The notes below the pieces were generated by a model, which searched no databases, had not been told where the DNA came from, and saw only the letters and a program-made list of their open reading frames with translations. Below are positions 1-7,541 of a stretch of 64,000 nucleotides of DNA, piece after piece (the stretch's first letter is position 1; each line of letters begins with the position of its first letter). Origin of the DNA: CAIKZY01 sp044374195. GTDB taxonomy: Bacteria > Actinomycetota > Actinomycetes > S36-B12. The position numbers were made by a program, and so were the translations under genes. The stretch covers positions 67,206 to 131,205 of the forward strand of contig JBILOY010000004.1 in the NCBI GenBank assembly GCA_044374195.1, in the 5' to 3' direction.

Positions 1-226
1 AGTAGAGATCGCGGCTGTATTGCCGCATGGAGGTAGAGGTCTCGGAGAGTGAGCCGTAGGTGACCATCAGGCCGGCCGCATGCCACGTGGTGCCCGACGT
101 CAGGCGGTCGCGCTCGAGAAGAACAGTGTCAGTCCAACCAAGGTGGCCAAGGTGATAGGCGATTGACGTGCCGATGATGCCGCCGCCAATGATGACGACG
201 CGAGCACGCGAAGGGATCGTGGGCAT
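1..226 (-). CDS. FAD-dependent dimethylglycine/sarcosine-dehydrogenase-like oxidoreductase (N-terminal part)
   Basis: Only the first 75 codons are in the window; the gene continues past base 1. Translation from the ATG at 226-224 gives a Rossmann dinucleotide-binding start (VVIIGGGIIGTSIAYHL, residues about 9-25), then an acidic end to the second strand (LLERD) and the motif GTTWHAAGL. That last motif is characteristic of dimethylglycine dehydrogenase, sarcosine dehydrogenase and related FAD plus GcvT-domain enzymes, which oxidise N-methyl groups. The C-terminal folate-binding part cannot be seen, so the exact substrate is open. It follows the 40-residue membrane peptide gene by 29 nt, and no good Shine-Dalgarno sequence precedes the ATG, so translation may be coupled. 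Confidence 0.8.
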   Translation of the reverse strand, partial: MPTIPSRARVVIIGGGIIGTSIAYHLGHLGWTDTVLLERDRLTSGTTWHAAGLMVTYGSLSETSTSMRQYSRDLY

Positions 227-255
227 AAAGGGATTTCGGGGTGAGCCGGACTGTG

Positions 256-378
256 TTAGTCCTTCCAGCCCTTCTGATCTTCCTGCTCCTCGACGGAGGT
301 GTTGAAGAACTTCACGCCGAGGGCGATGGCCCCGATGGTCAGCGCGGCGACCACGACAATGGTGATGATGACGCTCAT
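256..378 (-). CDS. Small single-pass membrane protein, 40 aa
   Basis: A short reading frame begins MSVIITIVVVAALTIGAIAL, one hydrophobic helix from about residue 3 to 22, and ends in a charged tail rich in Glu, Gln, Asp and Lys. A strong AAGGAG Shine-Dalgarno lies just before the ATG, and a TAGTCT -10 box lies about 50 bp upstream on the same strand, so it looks like a real first gene of an operon with the FAD oxidoreductase. Small one-helix proteins of this layout often assist a transporter, but I recognise no family and assign no function. Confidence 0.65.
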   Translation of the reverse strand: MSVIITIVVVAALTIGAIALGVKFFNTSVEEQEDQKGWKD

Positions 379-424
379 GGTTCTCCTTGTCGGGCGTGCT
401 CTCGGCGGATCAACTAGTACGCCC

Positions 425-430
425 AGACTA
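425..430 (-). promoter_or_regulatory. Putative -10 box of the small membrane protein operon
   Basis: On the minus strand the hexamer TAGTCT (430 to 425) fits the actinobacterial TANNNT -10 pattern used throughout this window. It sits about 47 nt before the ATG at 378, leaving room for a leader with the AAGGAG ribosome site. No convincing -35 is visible. Confidence 0.35.
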
Positions 431-533
431 GTCGGTGGTTCGAGCCTGGAAATTGCCGATCCTGATTCCGATCGGAGTTCTAGGTGACCTGATCTGACCT
501 AGTTGCCCGCCGAGAGGGGCACCTCCCGCTAAG

Positions 534-545
534 TTGTCTATACAG
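534..545. promoter_or_regulatory. GntR/HutC-type operator candidate
   Basis: The sequence TTGTCTATACAG contains GTCTATAC (536-543), an exact match to GTMTAKAC, the core described for HutC-subfamily GntR repressors. It lies 48 bp upstream of the HAD hydrolase start, the normal place for an operator. No GntR gene is in the window, so the cognate regulator would be elsewhere. The short core alone could occur by chance. Confidence 0.4.
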
Positions 546-591
546 GTCAGCCTGGAGCTCCGGCAGACACCCCACAGGAAGCAGCCCGCGC

Positions 592-1218
592 GTGAACACC
601 GATCTCGGCAAGCATTCGCTCGGGCTCGGTCGAATCCCCGATTCGTTGCTGCCCCCCGAGGGCACCAAGGCTCTGCTCTTCGACTGCGACGGCACCCTGG
701 TCGACACCCTTGCGCTGTACCGACGTTGCTGGGATGTCGTGTTCGGCAAGCGCGGATTTATCATCACCGACGAGTGGTTCGAGACCTGGCGCGGTCACAG
801 CATGGAAGCCTTCCTGCTCGCTGCGCTCCCGTCCCTCGATGAGCAGGGCTTGATCGACGTGGAGAACGAAGGGCTTGAGCTGTTCTTCGAGCGCAGTCAC
901 GAGCTAGAGGCTTTTGACCATGTCGTAGACATCGCACGTCAATTCCACGGAACGCTTCCCATCGCGGTGGTGTCCGGCGGCCCGCGCAGGGCAGTCGAGC
1001 GAACCCTCGAAGGAGCAGGTATCGCCGATCTCTTTGATCTCGTCGTTACTAACAATGACGTGAGCAACGGAAAGCCGGCTCCGGATGTCTACCTGCTGGC
1101 CATGGAGCGACTCGGAGTTGATCCAAAGCACTGCGTGGCCTACGAGGATTCAGGCTCCGGAATTGAGTCAGCCACATCAGCCGGTATCCCACATGTTTTT
1201 GATGTTCGGATCCCGTAG
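592..1218 (+). CDS. HAD-superfamily hydrolase (beta-phosphoglucomutase/phosphatase-like)
   Basis: A 208-residue HAD protein of subfamily I. Motif I is LLFDCDGTLVDT (about residues 29-40) with the nucleophile and acid/base Asp pair. Motif II is the VVSGG Ser. Motif III is the Lys in NGKPAPDVY, and motif IV is AYEDSGSGI. An alpha-helical cap sits between motifs I and II, as in phosphoglycolate phosphatase and beta-phosphoglucomutase. The GTG start at 592 follows AGGAAG at about 11 nt; earlier in-frame starts lack a site. It is first in a same-strand run of catabolic-type genes and has a HutC-like box upstream. Substrate unknown: probably a small phosphorylated metabolite, perhaps linked to the dikinase-like gene at 1808. 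Confidence 0.85.
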   Translation: MNTDLGKHSLGLGRIPDSLLPPEGTKALLFDCDGTLVDTLALYRRCWDVVFGKRGFIITDEWFETWRGHSMEAFLLAALPSLDEQGLIDVENEGLELFFERSHELEAFDHVVDIARQFHGTLPIAVVSGGPRRAVERTLEGAGIADLFDLVVTNNDVSNGKPAPDVYLLAMERLGVDPKHCVAYEDSGSGIESATSAGIPHVFDVRIP

Positions 1219-1265
1219 GACTTTATTCATCAAGCGAAATCGCACCGACAACGCAGGGAGACACC

Positions 1266-1733
1266 ATGTTTGACTACAGCGCCGAGATGTTCCATGTGGG
1301 CTACCTCGTTCCCGATATTCAGGCAGCGATGGATGATCTAGGTCCGTCACTTGGCCTGACCTGGACTCAGGTCATCACGCGCGAGGATCAGCCGTGCTGG
1401 ACTCCTGAGCGCGGTGCGTTCACCTGCCCGCTGACCTTCGCGTATTCGATGGAAGGCCCGCAGCGCGTTGAGCTCATCCAGGGAGTTGCTGGCACTGTGT
1501 GGGACAACAAGGGAGCAGGGCATCTGCATCACGCCGGTGTGTGGTGCGACGTGCCCGCGCTCACCGACTCGCTCATCGCCCAGGGCTGGGAGCTCGTCGC
1601 TGCTCAGAAGGCACCTGAAGATGGCTACGGCTCTTTCACCTACGTGATGTCGCCGTCGGGCTTCCTGCTGGAGCCGGTCACGATCAACAACAAGGAGCGC
1701 ATGGAGCGCTGGTTTGCTGGCGGCTCCCTGTAA
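1266..1733 (+). CDS. VOC (glyoxalase/dioxygenase-fold) family protein
   Basis: A 155-residue single-module VOC protein. It starts MFDYSAEMFHVGYLVPD, where His11 is at the usual first metal-ligand position of a beta-alpha-beta-beta-beta unit. A central HLHHAGVWC supplies another His, and the late GFLLEPV supplies the Glu typical of metal-binding VOC enzymes, so a mononuclear metal site is likely. GGGAG precedes the ATG by a suitable distance. It lies 47 nt after the HAD gene on the same strand. The family includes lyases, isomerases, epimerases and extradiol dioxygenases; the sequence does not choose among them. It is only distantly related to the two VOC genes at 5551 and 6096. Confidence 0.8.
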   Translation: MFDYSAEMFHVGYLVPDIQAAMDDLGPSLGLTWTQVITREDQPCWTPERGAFTCPLTFAYSMEGPQRVELIQGVAGTVWDNKGAGHLHHAGVWCDVPALTDSLIAQGWELVAAQKAPEDGYGSFTYVMSPSGFLLEPVTINNKERMERWFAGGSL

Positions 1734-1771
1734 ACGAGCCAGGTTTCCCTGCGCCATTGAGCGGTCCTGCT

Positions 1772-1777
1772 TAGACT
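1772..1777 (+). promoter_or_regulatory. Putative -10 box for the 1808 gene
   Basis: TAGACT lies between the VOC gene and the dikinase-like gene and would give a start of transcription near 1784, about two dozen bases before the ATG. The leader then contains the TGGAG ribosome site that favours the start at 1808. Confidence 0.35.
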
Positions 1778-1807
1778 GCGGCTCACCTACGAGTAATGGA
1801 GCACGGA

Positions 1808-3529
1808 ATGTCTGACGAGAAGTGGTGCATCGACACCGGCCTGGCGATCCAATTCCCGGTGTACACCCGGTTCAACGCCAACGATGTGCTCCCTGACCCG
1901 ATCACCCCGCTGGGTGCCAGCATGTTCTGGAACCCGGAGATGTTCCCCGGTGGCTCCTTGGCCTACGCCGAGCTCGGCTCGGCCACCGCAGTCGAGGCAA
2001 TCGAGAACGAGGCCTGGCCGTTCGGTGCCTTCTGCTACGGCTACCTCTACGTCAACGTCACGATGGCGCGCCTCGTGGGCATTCGCAGTGGCATCGGCTG
2101 GGAGGGCATCGACGCCGCGTTCTTCGGCAGCCATCCCGATGCTCCGACGCACAAGGACCTGCCTACTGACATCAACCCTGAGCTCAGCCAGAAGATCGCT
2201 GATCGCACTACCTGGACTCTGACGACCTCGACCTTCCCCGAGCTCGACGAGGAGACCCGCATCGCCGACGGCCTGCGTGCCAGCCGTCCGGACTTCTCGA
2301 CCCTGACCAACGCGGCGCTCGTGGCCTACGCCCGTTCGATGATGCCGTACTCGCGCCTGATGTGGCGTGGCGAGGTTGTCGCCGGCTCGCAGGCCGCCAT
2401 TGGCCCGGCAGTCGTCATGAGCATCCTCGGCCCTGACAACCCGGTGAACGTCGTCGACATCACTGGCCCGGCTGGCGACGTCGTCTCGGCAATGCCGTCG
2501 TACGCACTGTGGGACATGTCGCGCCTGGTGCGCGCCAGCGCACCGCTGACCAAGGCATTCGACGAGGGCATCGAAGGCCTCAACGAGCGCCTGCGCGCGA
2601 ATCATCCCGACTTCGCCCAGCACTTCGCGGCGTTCATCCGCGAGTTCGGCTACCGCGGCCCGTCCGAGTGGGACATGGGCGCTGATTCATGGGAGACCAA
2701 GCCCGAGCTCGCGCTGTCGTTGCTCGATCGCATGCGCCAGCTCGAGGATTCCGCATCACCTGCCGCACGCCGTGCGGAGAGTGCAGAGCGCTCCGAGCGT
2801 GCCTACGTGCAGGTTGCGGAGTCACTCGCGGGCGCCGACGAGGCTCTTGCCACGCTGCGCATGGGTGTCGATTCCGCTCGTCGCTTTGCCGGCTGGCGCG
2901 AGCTCGCCAAGTCGAACTGCATCAAGGTCATCAACGAGGCTCGTGCGGCAATGCTCGAGTTCGGCGGACGCCTGGCAGCTCAGGGTCATCTCTCCGATGC
3001 CTCGCAGATCTTCATGGCGCTCAACGAAGAGCTCGAGATGCTGGTCTACGGCCCGTCGCGCATGACCGAGAAGCTGGCTGCGCGCGAGAACGAGTGGCGT
3101 GCGTTGTTCGACGTCGAGATCCCGTTGTTCCTCGAGGCCGGCAAGCCGATGAAGAAGCTGTCGGAGCTGCCGCGCAAGACCGATGTGTCGTTCGACGTGG
3201 CGAAGACCGGCGATGTTCTCACCGGCACGCCGGCATCGTCGGGCGTTGCTCGCGGTCGCGCGCGCATCATTCTCGATCCCGGGCAGATTGCCGACTTCGA
3301 GCCCGGTGACGTCCTCATTGCACCGCAGACCGACCCGTCGTGGACCCCGCTCTTCGTGGTGGCCAGTGCAGTCGTCGTGGGTGTTGGCGCGCTGAGCAGC
3401 CACGCGATGATCGTCAGTCGTGAGCTCGGCATTCCGTGCGTGGCAGGCCTCGAGGGCGTGACAAAGCGCATTCCTGATGGCGCGATGGTCGAGGTCGATG
3501 GTTCGACCGGAGCAGTCACCCTGCTCTAA
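1808..3529 (+). CDS. PEP-utilising-enzyme mobile-domain protein lacking ATP-grasp (dikinase-like)
   Basis: About 573 residues. The C-terminal ~100 residues are a clear phosphohistidine swivelling domain: TGTPASSGVARGRARI, then GDVLIAPQTDPSWTPLF, then GALSSHAMIVSRELGIPCV with the catalytic His near residue 532. This is the domain that shuttles phosphate in PEP synthase, pyruvate phosphate dikinase, rifampin phosphotransferase and phenylphosphate synthase. The remaining ~450 residues do not show an ATP-grasp P-loop-like N-terminus; they resemble the linker/substrate-binding region of rifampin phosphotransferase-type proteins. A partner ATP-grasp subunit would be needed for ATP-driven phosphorylation, as in the split phenylphosphate synthase; none is in the window. 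GGAG at 1798-1801 with 6-nt spacing favours ATG 1808 over the in-frame ATG 1796. Confidence 0.8.
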   Translation: MSDEKWCIDTGLAIQFPVYTRFNANDVLPDPITPLGASMFWNPEMFPGGSLAYAELGSATAVEAIENEAWPFGAFCYGYLYVNVTMARLVGIRSGIGWEGIDAAFFGSHPDAPTHKDLPTDINPELSQKIADRTTWTLTTSTFPELDEETRIADGLRASRPDFSTLTNAALVAYARSMMPYSRLMWRGEVVAGSQAAIGPAVVMSILGPDNPVNVVDITGPAGDVVSAMPSYALWDMSRLVRASAPLTKAFDEGIEGLNERLRANHPDFAQHFAAFIREFGYRGPSEWDMGADSWETKPELALSLLDRMRQLEDSASPAARRAESAERSERAYVQVAESLAGADEALATLRMGVDSARRFAGWRELAKSNCIKVINEARAAMLEFGGRLAAQGHLSDASQIFMALNEELEMLVYGPSRMTEKLAARENEWRALFDVEIPLFLEAGKPMKKLSELPRKTDVSFDVAKTGDVLTGTPASSGVARGRARIILDPGQIADFEPGDVLIAPQTDPSWTPLFVVASAVVVGVGALSSHAMIVSRELGIPCVAGLEGVTKRIPDGAMVEVDGSTGAVTLL

Positions 3530-3581
3530 CGAGAATCGTCCTGCTTCGTGCGCTCGTGCTTGTAATTGCCGTGAGGAAGAC

Positions 3582-5540
3582 GTGACCGAGTACCCGAATC
3601 TCTTCTCACCTGTGCGAATCGGCTCGATGGAGCTGAGAAACCGGGTGATGGTGCCTCCTCATACGGCCCAATTGGGGCCGCTGTGGGGAACACAAGAGCA
3701 GGCCGATCAGCACGTCGCCTACATCCGGGCGCGCGCGGAGGCCGGGGTGGCCTGGTTCGACACCATCACGGGGCATATCGACAACCTCTACGCACCGGGC
3801 TTTGACCCTGTCGGAGTTGGTGCTCGTACCAAGGGATACATCCGCCTGCCTCACTTTCGTGAACGCATCGGCCAGCTCACCGAGGCAATCCATGGCGCCG
3901 GCTCGAAGCTGACAATCCAGTTGGTGAGCCAAGGTGGCCTGCCGAATGCGCCGTCGTCGGCACTCAGCACGCCAATGCTCAATGCAGTGCCGCACGCACT
4001 CACTCGCGAGGAGATTGCCTGGTACGTGAAGGAGTTCTCCTGGAGTGCCGGCGAAGCGCAAGCTGCCGGTGCTGACGGAGTCGAGTTCCACCTCAACCAC
4101 GATGACATCCTCGAATGGTTCATGTCACCGCTCACTAACCGGCGCGATGACGAGTACGGCGGCAACTTCGAGAACCGCATGCGCATCGTCATGGAGATCC
4201 TGCGTGAATCACGAGAACTCACTGGTGACAATTTCACGATCGGTGTTCGCCTGAACATGTTCGAAGAGATGGTTGGCGGCTACGACCTCGGCGGCGGCAT
4301 CCAAATCGCGCAGTACCTCGAGGCATCCGGGCTGATCGACTTCGTCAGCCTGGTAGTCGGCAGTAACTGGGGGAATCCCAGCTACATCCAGCCGCACGCG
4401 TATGCGCCCGGCGAGTGGGCGGACATGTCAGGCGAGTTCGCTCGCGCTCTCACCCTGCCTGTCGCGTACACCGGTCGCGTTACGACCCCCGAGATCGCCG
4501 AATCCATCATCGCGCGCGGCAACGCAGCAGTGGTGGGTCTGGCGCGAGCCGTGATTGCTGACGCTGAGTGGGTGCGCAAGGCAGAACAAGGCCGAGCCGA
4601 TCAGATTCGCCCGTGCACGGGTTGCAATGACTGCATCAGCGCATCACTGGTCGAGAAGCTCACCCTCAGCTGCTCAGTGAATCCGCATCTCGGCACTGAG
4701 GTGAAGGAGATCTGGCCGGTGCCTGCCCGCACCTCGCGCAGCGTGCTCGTGATCGGTGGTGGTCCGGCAGGCATGGAAGTGGCAGCCCTTGCCGCTGAGC
4801 GCGGTCATCGCGTGGAGATCTGGGAGAAGTCCGATCACCTCGGTGGCCAGTTGAGCACGGCCGTGAATGCGCCGACCTACGAAGGCTTCGCCGATTACCT
4901 TTCATGGCAGCAGAGTCGCCTCGATCGACTCGGCGTGAGCGTGCGCGAGGGGCAGGCTGCGACGGCAGAAGAGGTGTTGAAGGCTCAGTCTGATGTCGTC
5001 GTCATCGCCACTGGCGCGAACCCGAGGTATCCCGATGTCACAGGCGTTGATCGAGCCAATGTGCACGACATGCGTGAGGTTCTCGACGGTGCGGTCACGC
5101 CGGGCAAGCGCGTTCTCGTCGTCGCGCAGGACGATCACATGCCGCCACTGGCCGTCGCGGATTTCCTCGCCACTGCAGGCCATGAGGTCACGGTGGTCTA
5201 TGCCACGAACGGCCCGGCACCTCTCCTGAGTCGCTACATGATCGGCGGCATCCTCGCCCGTCTCGACAACGCGGGCGTCAAATTGCGGTACACCGAGATC
5301 GTTACGGGCGTTACCGATGAGGGAGTGCACGTGCGCCACTCGTACTCCGGTCGCGCCGACCTCATCAGCGGGATCGACTCGGTGGTGCTCGCCTGCGGCG
5401 GTGTGCCCGAGGCCTCCCTGTACGAGGAGTTGAAGGGTCGGCATCCGAGGGTGCATCTGATCGGTGATGCTTTCGCGCCGAGAAGGCTCCTGTTCGCCAC
5501 CAAGCAGGCGTACGCTCTCGCCTCAATGCTCGACGACTAG
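3582..5540 (+). CDS. Trimethylamine-dehydrogenase-like FMN/4Fe-4S/FAD oxidoreductase
   Basis: 652 residues with three parts. An old-yellow-enzyme TIM barrel (residues 1 to ~340) begins with LFSPVRIGSMELRNRVMVPP. A cysteine cluster CTGCNDC then a Cys 13 residues later (about 346-365) follows. A C-terminal NAD(P)/FAD fold starts VLVIGGGPAGMEVAALAA. The Cys spacing C-x2-C-x2-C-x12-C is that of trimethylamine dehydrogenase rather than the C-x2-C-x3-C of dienoyl-CoA reductase, pointing to an N-demethylase/amine dehydrogenase relative (stachydrine demethylase group). The usual HGAHGYL segment reads HLNHDDIL, so the catalytic pocket differs. GTG at 3582 follows GAGGAAG. Alternatives: reductase for an enoyl acid or bile-acid-like substrate. 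Confidence 0.85.
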   Translation: MTEYPNLFSPVRIGSMELRNRVMVPPHTAQLGPLWGTQEQADQHVAYIRARAEAGVAWFDTITGHIDNLYAPGFDPVGVGARTKGYIRLPHFRERIGQLTEAIHGAGSKLTIQLVSQGGLPNAPSSALSTPMLNAVPHALTREEIAWYVKEFSWSAGEAQAAGADGVEFHLNHDDILEWFMSPLTNRRDDEYGGNFENRMRIVMEILRESRELTGDNFTIGVRLNMFEEMVGGYDLGGGIQIAQYLEASGLIDFVSLVVGSNWGNPSYIQPHAYAPGEWADMSGEFARALTLPVAYTGRVTTPEIAESIIARGNAAVVGLARAVIADAEWVRKAEQGRADQIRPCTGCNDCISASLVEKLTLSCSVNPHLGTEVKEIWPVPARTSRSVLVIGGGPAGMEVAALAAERGHRVEIWEKSDHLGGQLSTAVNAPTYEGFADYLSWQQSRLDRLGVSVREGQAATAEEVLKAQSDVVVIATGANPRYPDVTGVDRANVHDMREVLDGAVTPGKRVLVVAQDDHMPPLAVADFLATAGHEVTVVYATNGPAPLLSRYMIGGILARLDNAGVKLRYTEIVTGVTDEGVHVRHSYSGRADLISGIDSVVLACGGVPEASLYEELKGRHPRVHLIGDAFAPRRLLFATKQAYALASMLDD

Positions 5541-5550
5541 TAAGGGATTC

Positions 5551-6099
5551 ATGGACGAGCCACTGATTCGCTACCCGATCGTGCAGTACGCGTATGTCGT
5601 GCCCGACCTTGAAGAAGGCATTCGCCACTGGGTCGAAGTGATGGGCGCAGGCCCGTTCTTCGTCAGCAAGAGTCACCTCGGTCGTGAGCTCACGTATCGA
5701 GGTGAGCCCAGCACTACGCGCGTGCATTACGCCTTCGGCCAGGCTGGCCCAGCGCAGATCCAACTCATTGCTCATGACGAGCCAGGCACGTCGATCTACC
5801 GCGATATGTATGGCGACGGCGAGGGCGGTTTCCATCACGTCGGCGTGCTTGTGCCTGCTGCCGACATGCCGGCGGAGATTGCGCGCTTCGAGGCCGCTGG
5901 GTATCCGGTCGCCAGTGGGCTGATGTCATATGTGCCCGTGGCCTACTTCGACTGCCGCGACAAGCTCGATTGCTTTGTCGAGCTGCACGGCTTTAATGAC
6001 GATATTGACGAACTCTTCCGCACGATCCGCGAGGCGCATGAGAACTGGGACGGCGTGACTGATCCGATCCGCACGCGCAGTAAGTCGAGCTCGCTATGA
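5551..6099 (+). CDS. VOC family protein, tandem paralogue A
   Basis: 182 residues beginning MDEPLIRYPIVQYAYVVPDL. The body carries RHWVEVMGAGPFF, VHYAFGQAGPAQIQLI and GGFHHVGVLV, marking a VOC fold with a conserved His in the second module, and ends with a Glu in the FVELHG segment. The first-strand metal His of many VOC enzymes is replaced by Tyr. It starts 10 nt after the flavoenzyme stop, with TAAGGG as ribosome site, so it is in the same transcript. Its stop overlaps the start of paralogue B. The function is unknown; the context suggests a lyase, isomerase or hydrolase acting on the flavoenzyme's product. Confidence 0.8.
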   Translation: MDEPLIRYPIVQYAYVVPDLEEGIRHWVEVMGAGPFFVSKSHLGRELTYRGEPSTTRVHYAFGQAGPAQIQLIAHDEPGTSIYRDMYGDGEGGFHHVGVLVPAADMPAEIARFEAAGYPVASGLMSYVPVAYFDCRDKLDCFVELHGFNDDIDELFRTIREAHENWDGVTDPIRTRSKSSSL

Positions 6100-6644
6100 C
6101 CGGCCCTTTGCTGCAGCATCCGATCCTGCAATATGCGTACGTCGTGCCCGATCTCGATGAGGGCATTCGCCACTGGGTCGAGGTGATGGGCGCCGGCCCG
6201 TTCTATGTGCTGCGCAATTACCTCGGCAATGAACTCACGTACCGCGGGCAGCCGAGCGAGACACGTGTTCACTACGCCTTCGGTCAGGCGGGTCCTGCGC
6301 AGATTCAGTTGATTGCGCAGAGCGACCCGGGGGAGTCGATCTACCGCGACATGTATGCGCCGGGCGAGGGCGGTTTCCATCACGTGTGCGCACTCGTGCC
6401 GCCGGAGGAACTCGATGCCCAGGTTTCTCGCTTTACCGATGCGGGCTTCGAGATCGCCGGATCGATGCTCACTAGTCAGCCCGCGATCTACATCGACACG
6501 CGTTCTGCAATCGGTGGCTTCACCGAGCTCTACGGGCGCAGCGATCGTGTCGCTGCGTTCTTCGACACGGTTCGGTCAGCCCATGAGGGTTGGGACGGAG
6601 TCACTGATCCACTTCGCGAGCGCACCGATTCGTCCTCGCGCTAG
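6096..6644 (+). CDS. VOC family protein, tandem paralogue B
   Basis: 182 residues, the same length as paralogue A and clearly homologous along the whole chain (shared QYAYVVPDL, RHWVEVMGAGPF, HYAFGQAGPAQIQLIA and a common WDGVTDP C-terminal segment). The two genes overlap by ATGA, indicating translational coupling and a recent tandem duplication followed by divergence. The differences cluster around the late strands (ELHGFNDD versus ELYGRSDR), which often line the VOC substrate pocket. The pair may form a heterodimer or act on successive intermediates; this is inference. Confidence 0.8.
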   Translation: MTGPLLQHPILQYAYVVPDLDEGIRHWVEVMGAGPFYVLRNYLGNELTYRGQPSETRVHYAFGQAGPAQIQLIAQSDPGESIYRDMYAPGEGGFHHVCALVPPEELDAQVSRFTDAGFEIAGSMLTSQPAIYIDTRSAIGGFTELYGRSDRVAAFFDTVRSAHEGWDGVTDPLRERTDSSSR

Positions 6645-6677
6645 TCGCGCCTCCCTCGATCTGTGACTCGTGGGGCC

Positions 6678-6683
6678 TAAGTT
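6678..6683 (+). promoter_or_regulatory. -10 box of a leaderless promoter (DUF3097 gene)
   Basis: TAAGTT is followed by exactly six bases and then the GTG start at 6690, so transcription would begin at or next to the start codon. There is no Shine-Dalgarno sequence before this GTG. Six other genes in the window share this geometry. Confidence 0.5.
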
Positions 6684-6689
6684 TCGAAT

Positions 6690-7517
6690 GTGATTGATCG
6701 CTACGGCTCCGATGTGCTCGCGGTGAGCCACACCCAGGCCCGCCGGCCACCGGTGCAGGTGGCAGCGGATATCGGCATGGTGCTCGAGTGCCCGCACACC
6801 GGCTGGTGCGGTGCGATCGTCGGCTTGCAGAAGGGCCCGGGCGGTTGGGGTGTGAACCTCGAGGATCGTCACGGTCGTCGCAAGATGTTCCTGCTGACTG
6901 ATCCCTTCCTCCTCGATGGCGAGCCGATTGCGTTGGTGCGTCCTAATCCGTTGGCGCCTGCCGCCGCTCGCCTGACAGCCTCCGGCTCCGTTGCTGTCGT
7001 GACCACTCGCGCCCGTGTGGCACGCGCGTCTCGCATCTGGGTTGAGGGCAAGCAGGATGCCGAGCTGATCGAGAAGATCTGGGGCGCTGACCTGCGCATT
7101 GAGGGTGTTGTTGTCGAAGAACTTGGCGGAGCCGATGACCTGCTGCGCGCCGTGCGCGACTTCAATCCGAGCTTCGATCGCCGCATCGGAATCCTGCTCG
7201 ATCACCTGGTGCCCGGCACCAAGGAGACCCGCATAGCCGACTCGGTGCTGGCCGAGTATTCGGAGGACGTTGTCGTGCTCGGTCATCCGTATGTGGATGT
7301 CTGGCAGGCAGTGCGCCCGTCAGTGCTGGGCATCGACTCGTGGCCGACGATTCCCAAGGGAACCCCCTGGAAGGAAGGGGTGTGCGCGAAGCTCGGCTGG
7401 GTCGACGACACCTCTGCCGCCTGGCGCGCGATCCTTTCCAAGGTCAACACCTATGCCGATCTCGAACCTTCGCTGCTCGGTCGGGTCGAGGAGATCATCG
7501 ATTTCGTGACGGCCTGA
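6690..7517 (+). CDS. DUF3097 family protein (TOPRIM-like motif)
   Basis: 275 residues of an actinobacterial family of unknown function. Recognisable segments are an N-terminal block on Trp-rich small-barrel-like sequence (TGWCGAIVGLQKGPGGWGVNLED), then SRIWVEGKQDAELIEKIWG (about 114-132), which looks like the first TOPRIM motif with an invariant Glu, and later RIGILLDHLVPGTKE. A nucleic-acid role is therefore plausible but unproven. In other actinobacteria, from memory, this gene sits between hemW and hrcA; here it lies within the catabolic region, and a VapBC pair occupies the hemW-hrcA gap. The start is leaderless (TAAGTT plus 6 nt). Confidence 0.8.
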   Translation: MIDRYGSDVLAVSHTQARRPPVQVAADIGMVLECPHTGWCGAIVGLQKGPGGWGVNLEDRHGRRKMFLLTDPFLLDGEPIALVRPNPLAPAAARLTASGSVAVVTTRARVARASRIWVEGKQDAELIEKIWGADLRIEGVVVEELGGADDLLRAVRDFNPSFDRRIGILLDHLVPGTKETRIADSVLAEYSEDVVVLGHPYVDVWQAVRPSVLGIDSWPTIPKGTPWKEGVCAKLGWVDDTSAAWRAILSKVNTYADLEPSLLGRVEEIIDFVTA

Positions 7518-7541
7518 CCGTCTCACACGAAAGAATGGGGC

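Noticed and set aside
1787..2623. Long minus-strand frame opposite the dikinase-like gene
   Set aside because: A GC-rich shadow: its residues are rich in Arg, Ala and His, it has no family motif or ribosome site, and the plus-strand gene has clear domains.
7531..7541. Leaderless promoter before the DUF3237 gene
   Set aside because: The box AAGAAT lacks the first T and is 5 nt from the ATG, so it does not fit the 6-nt TANNNT rule.
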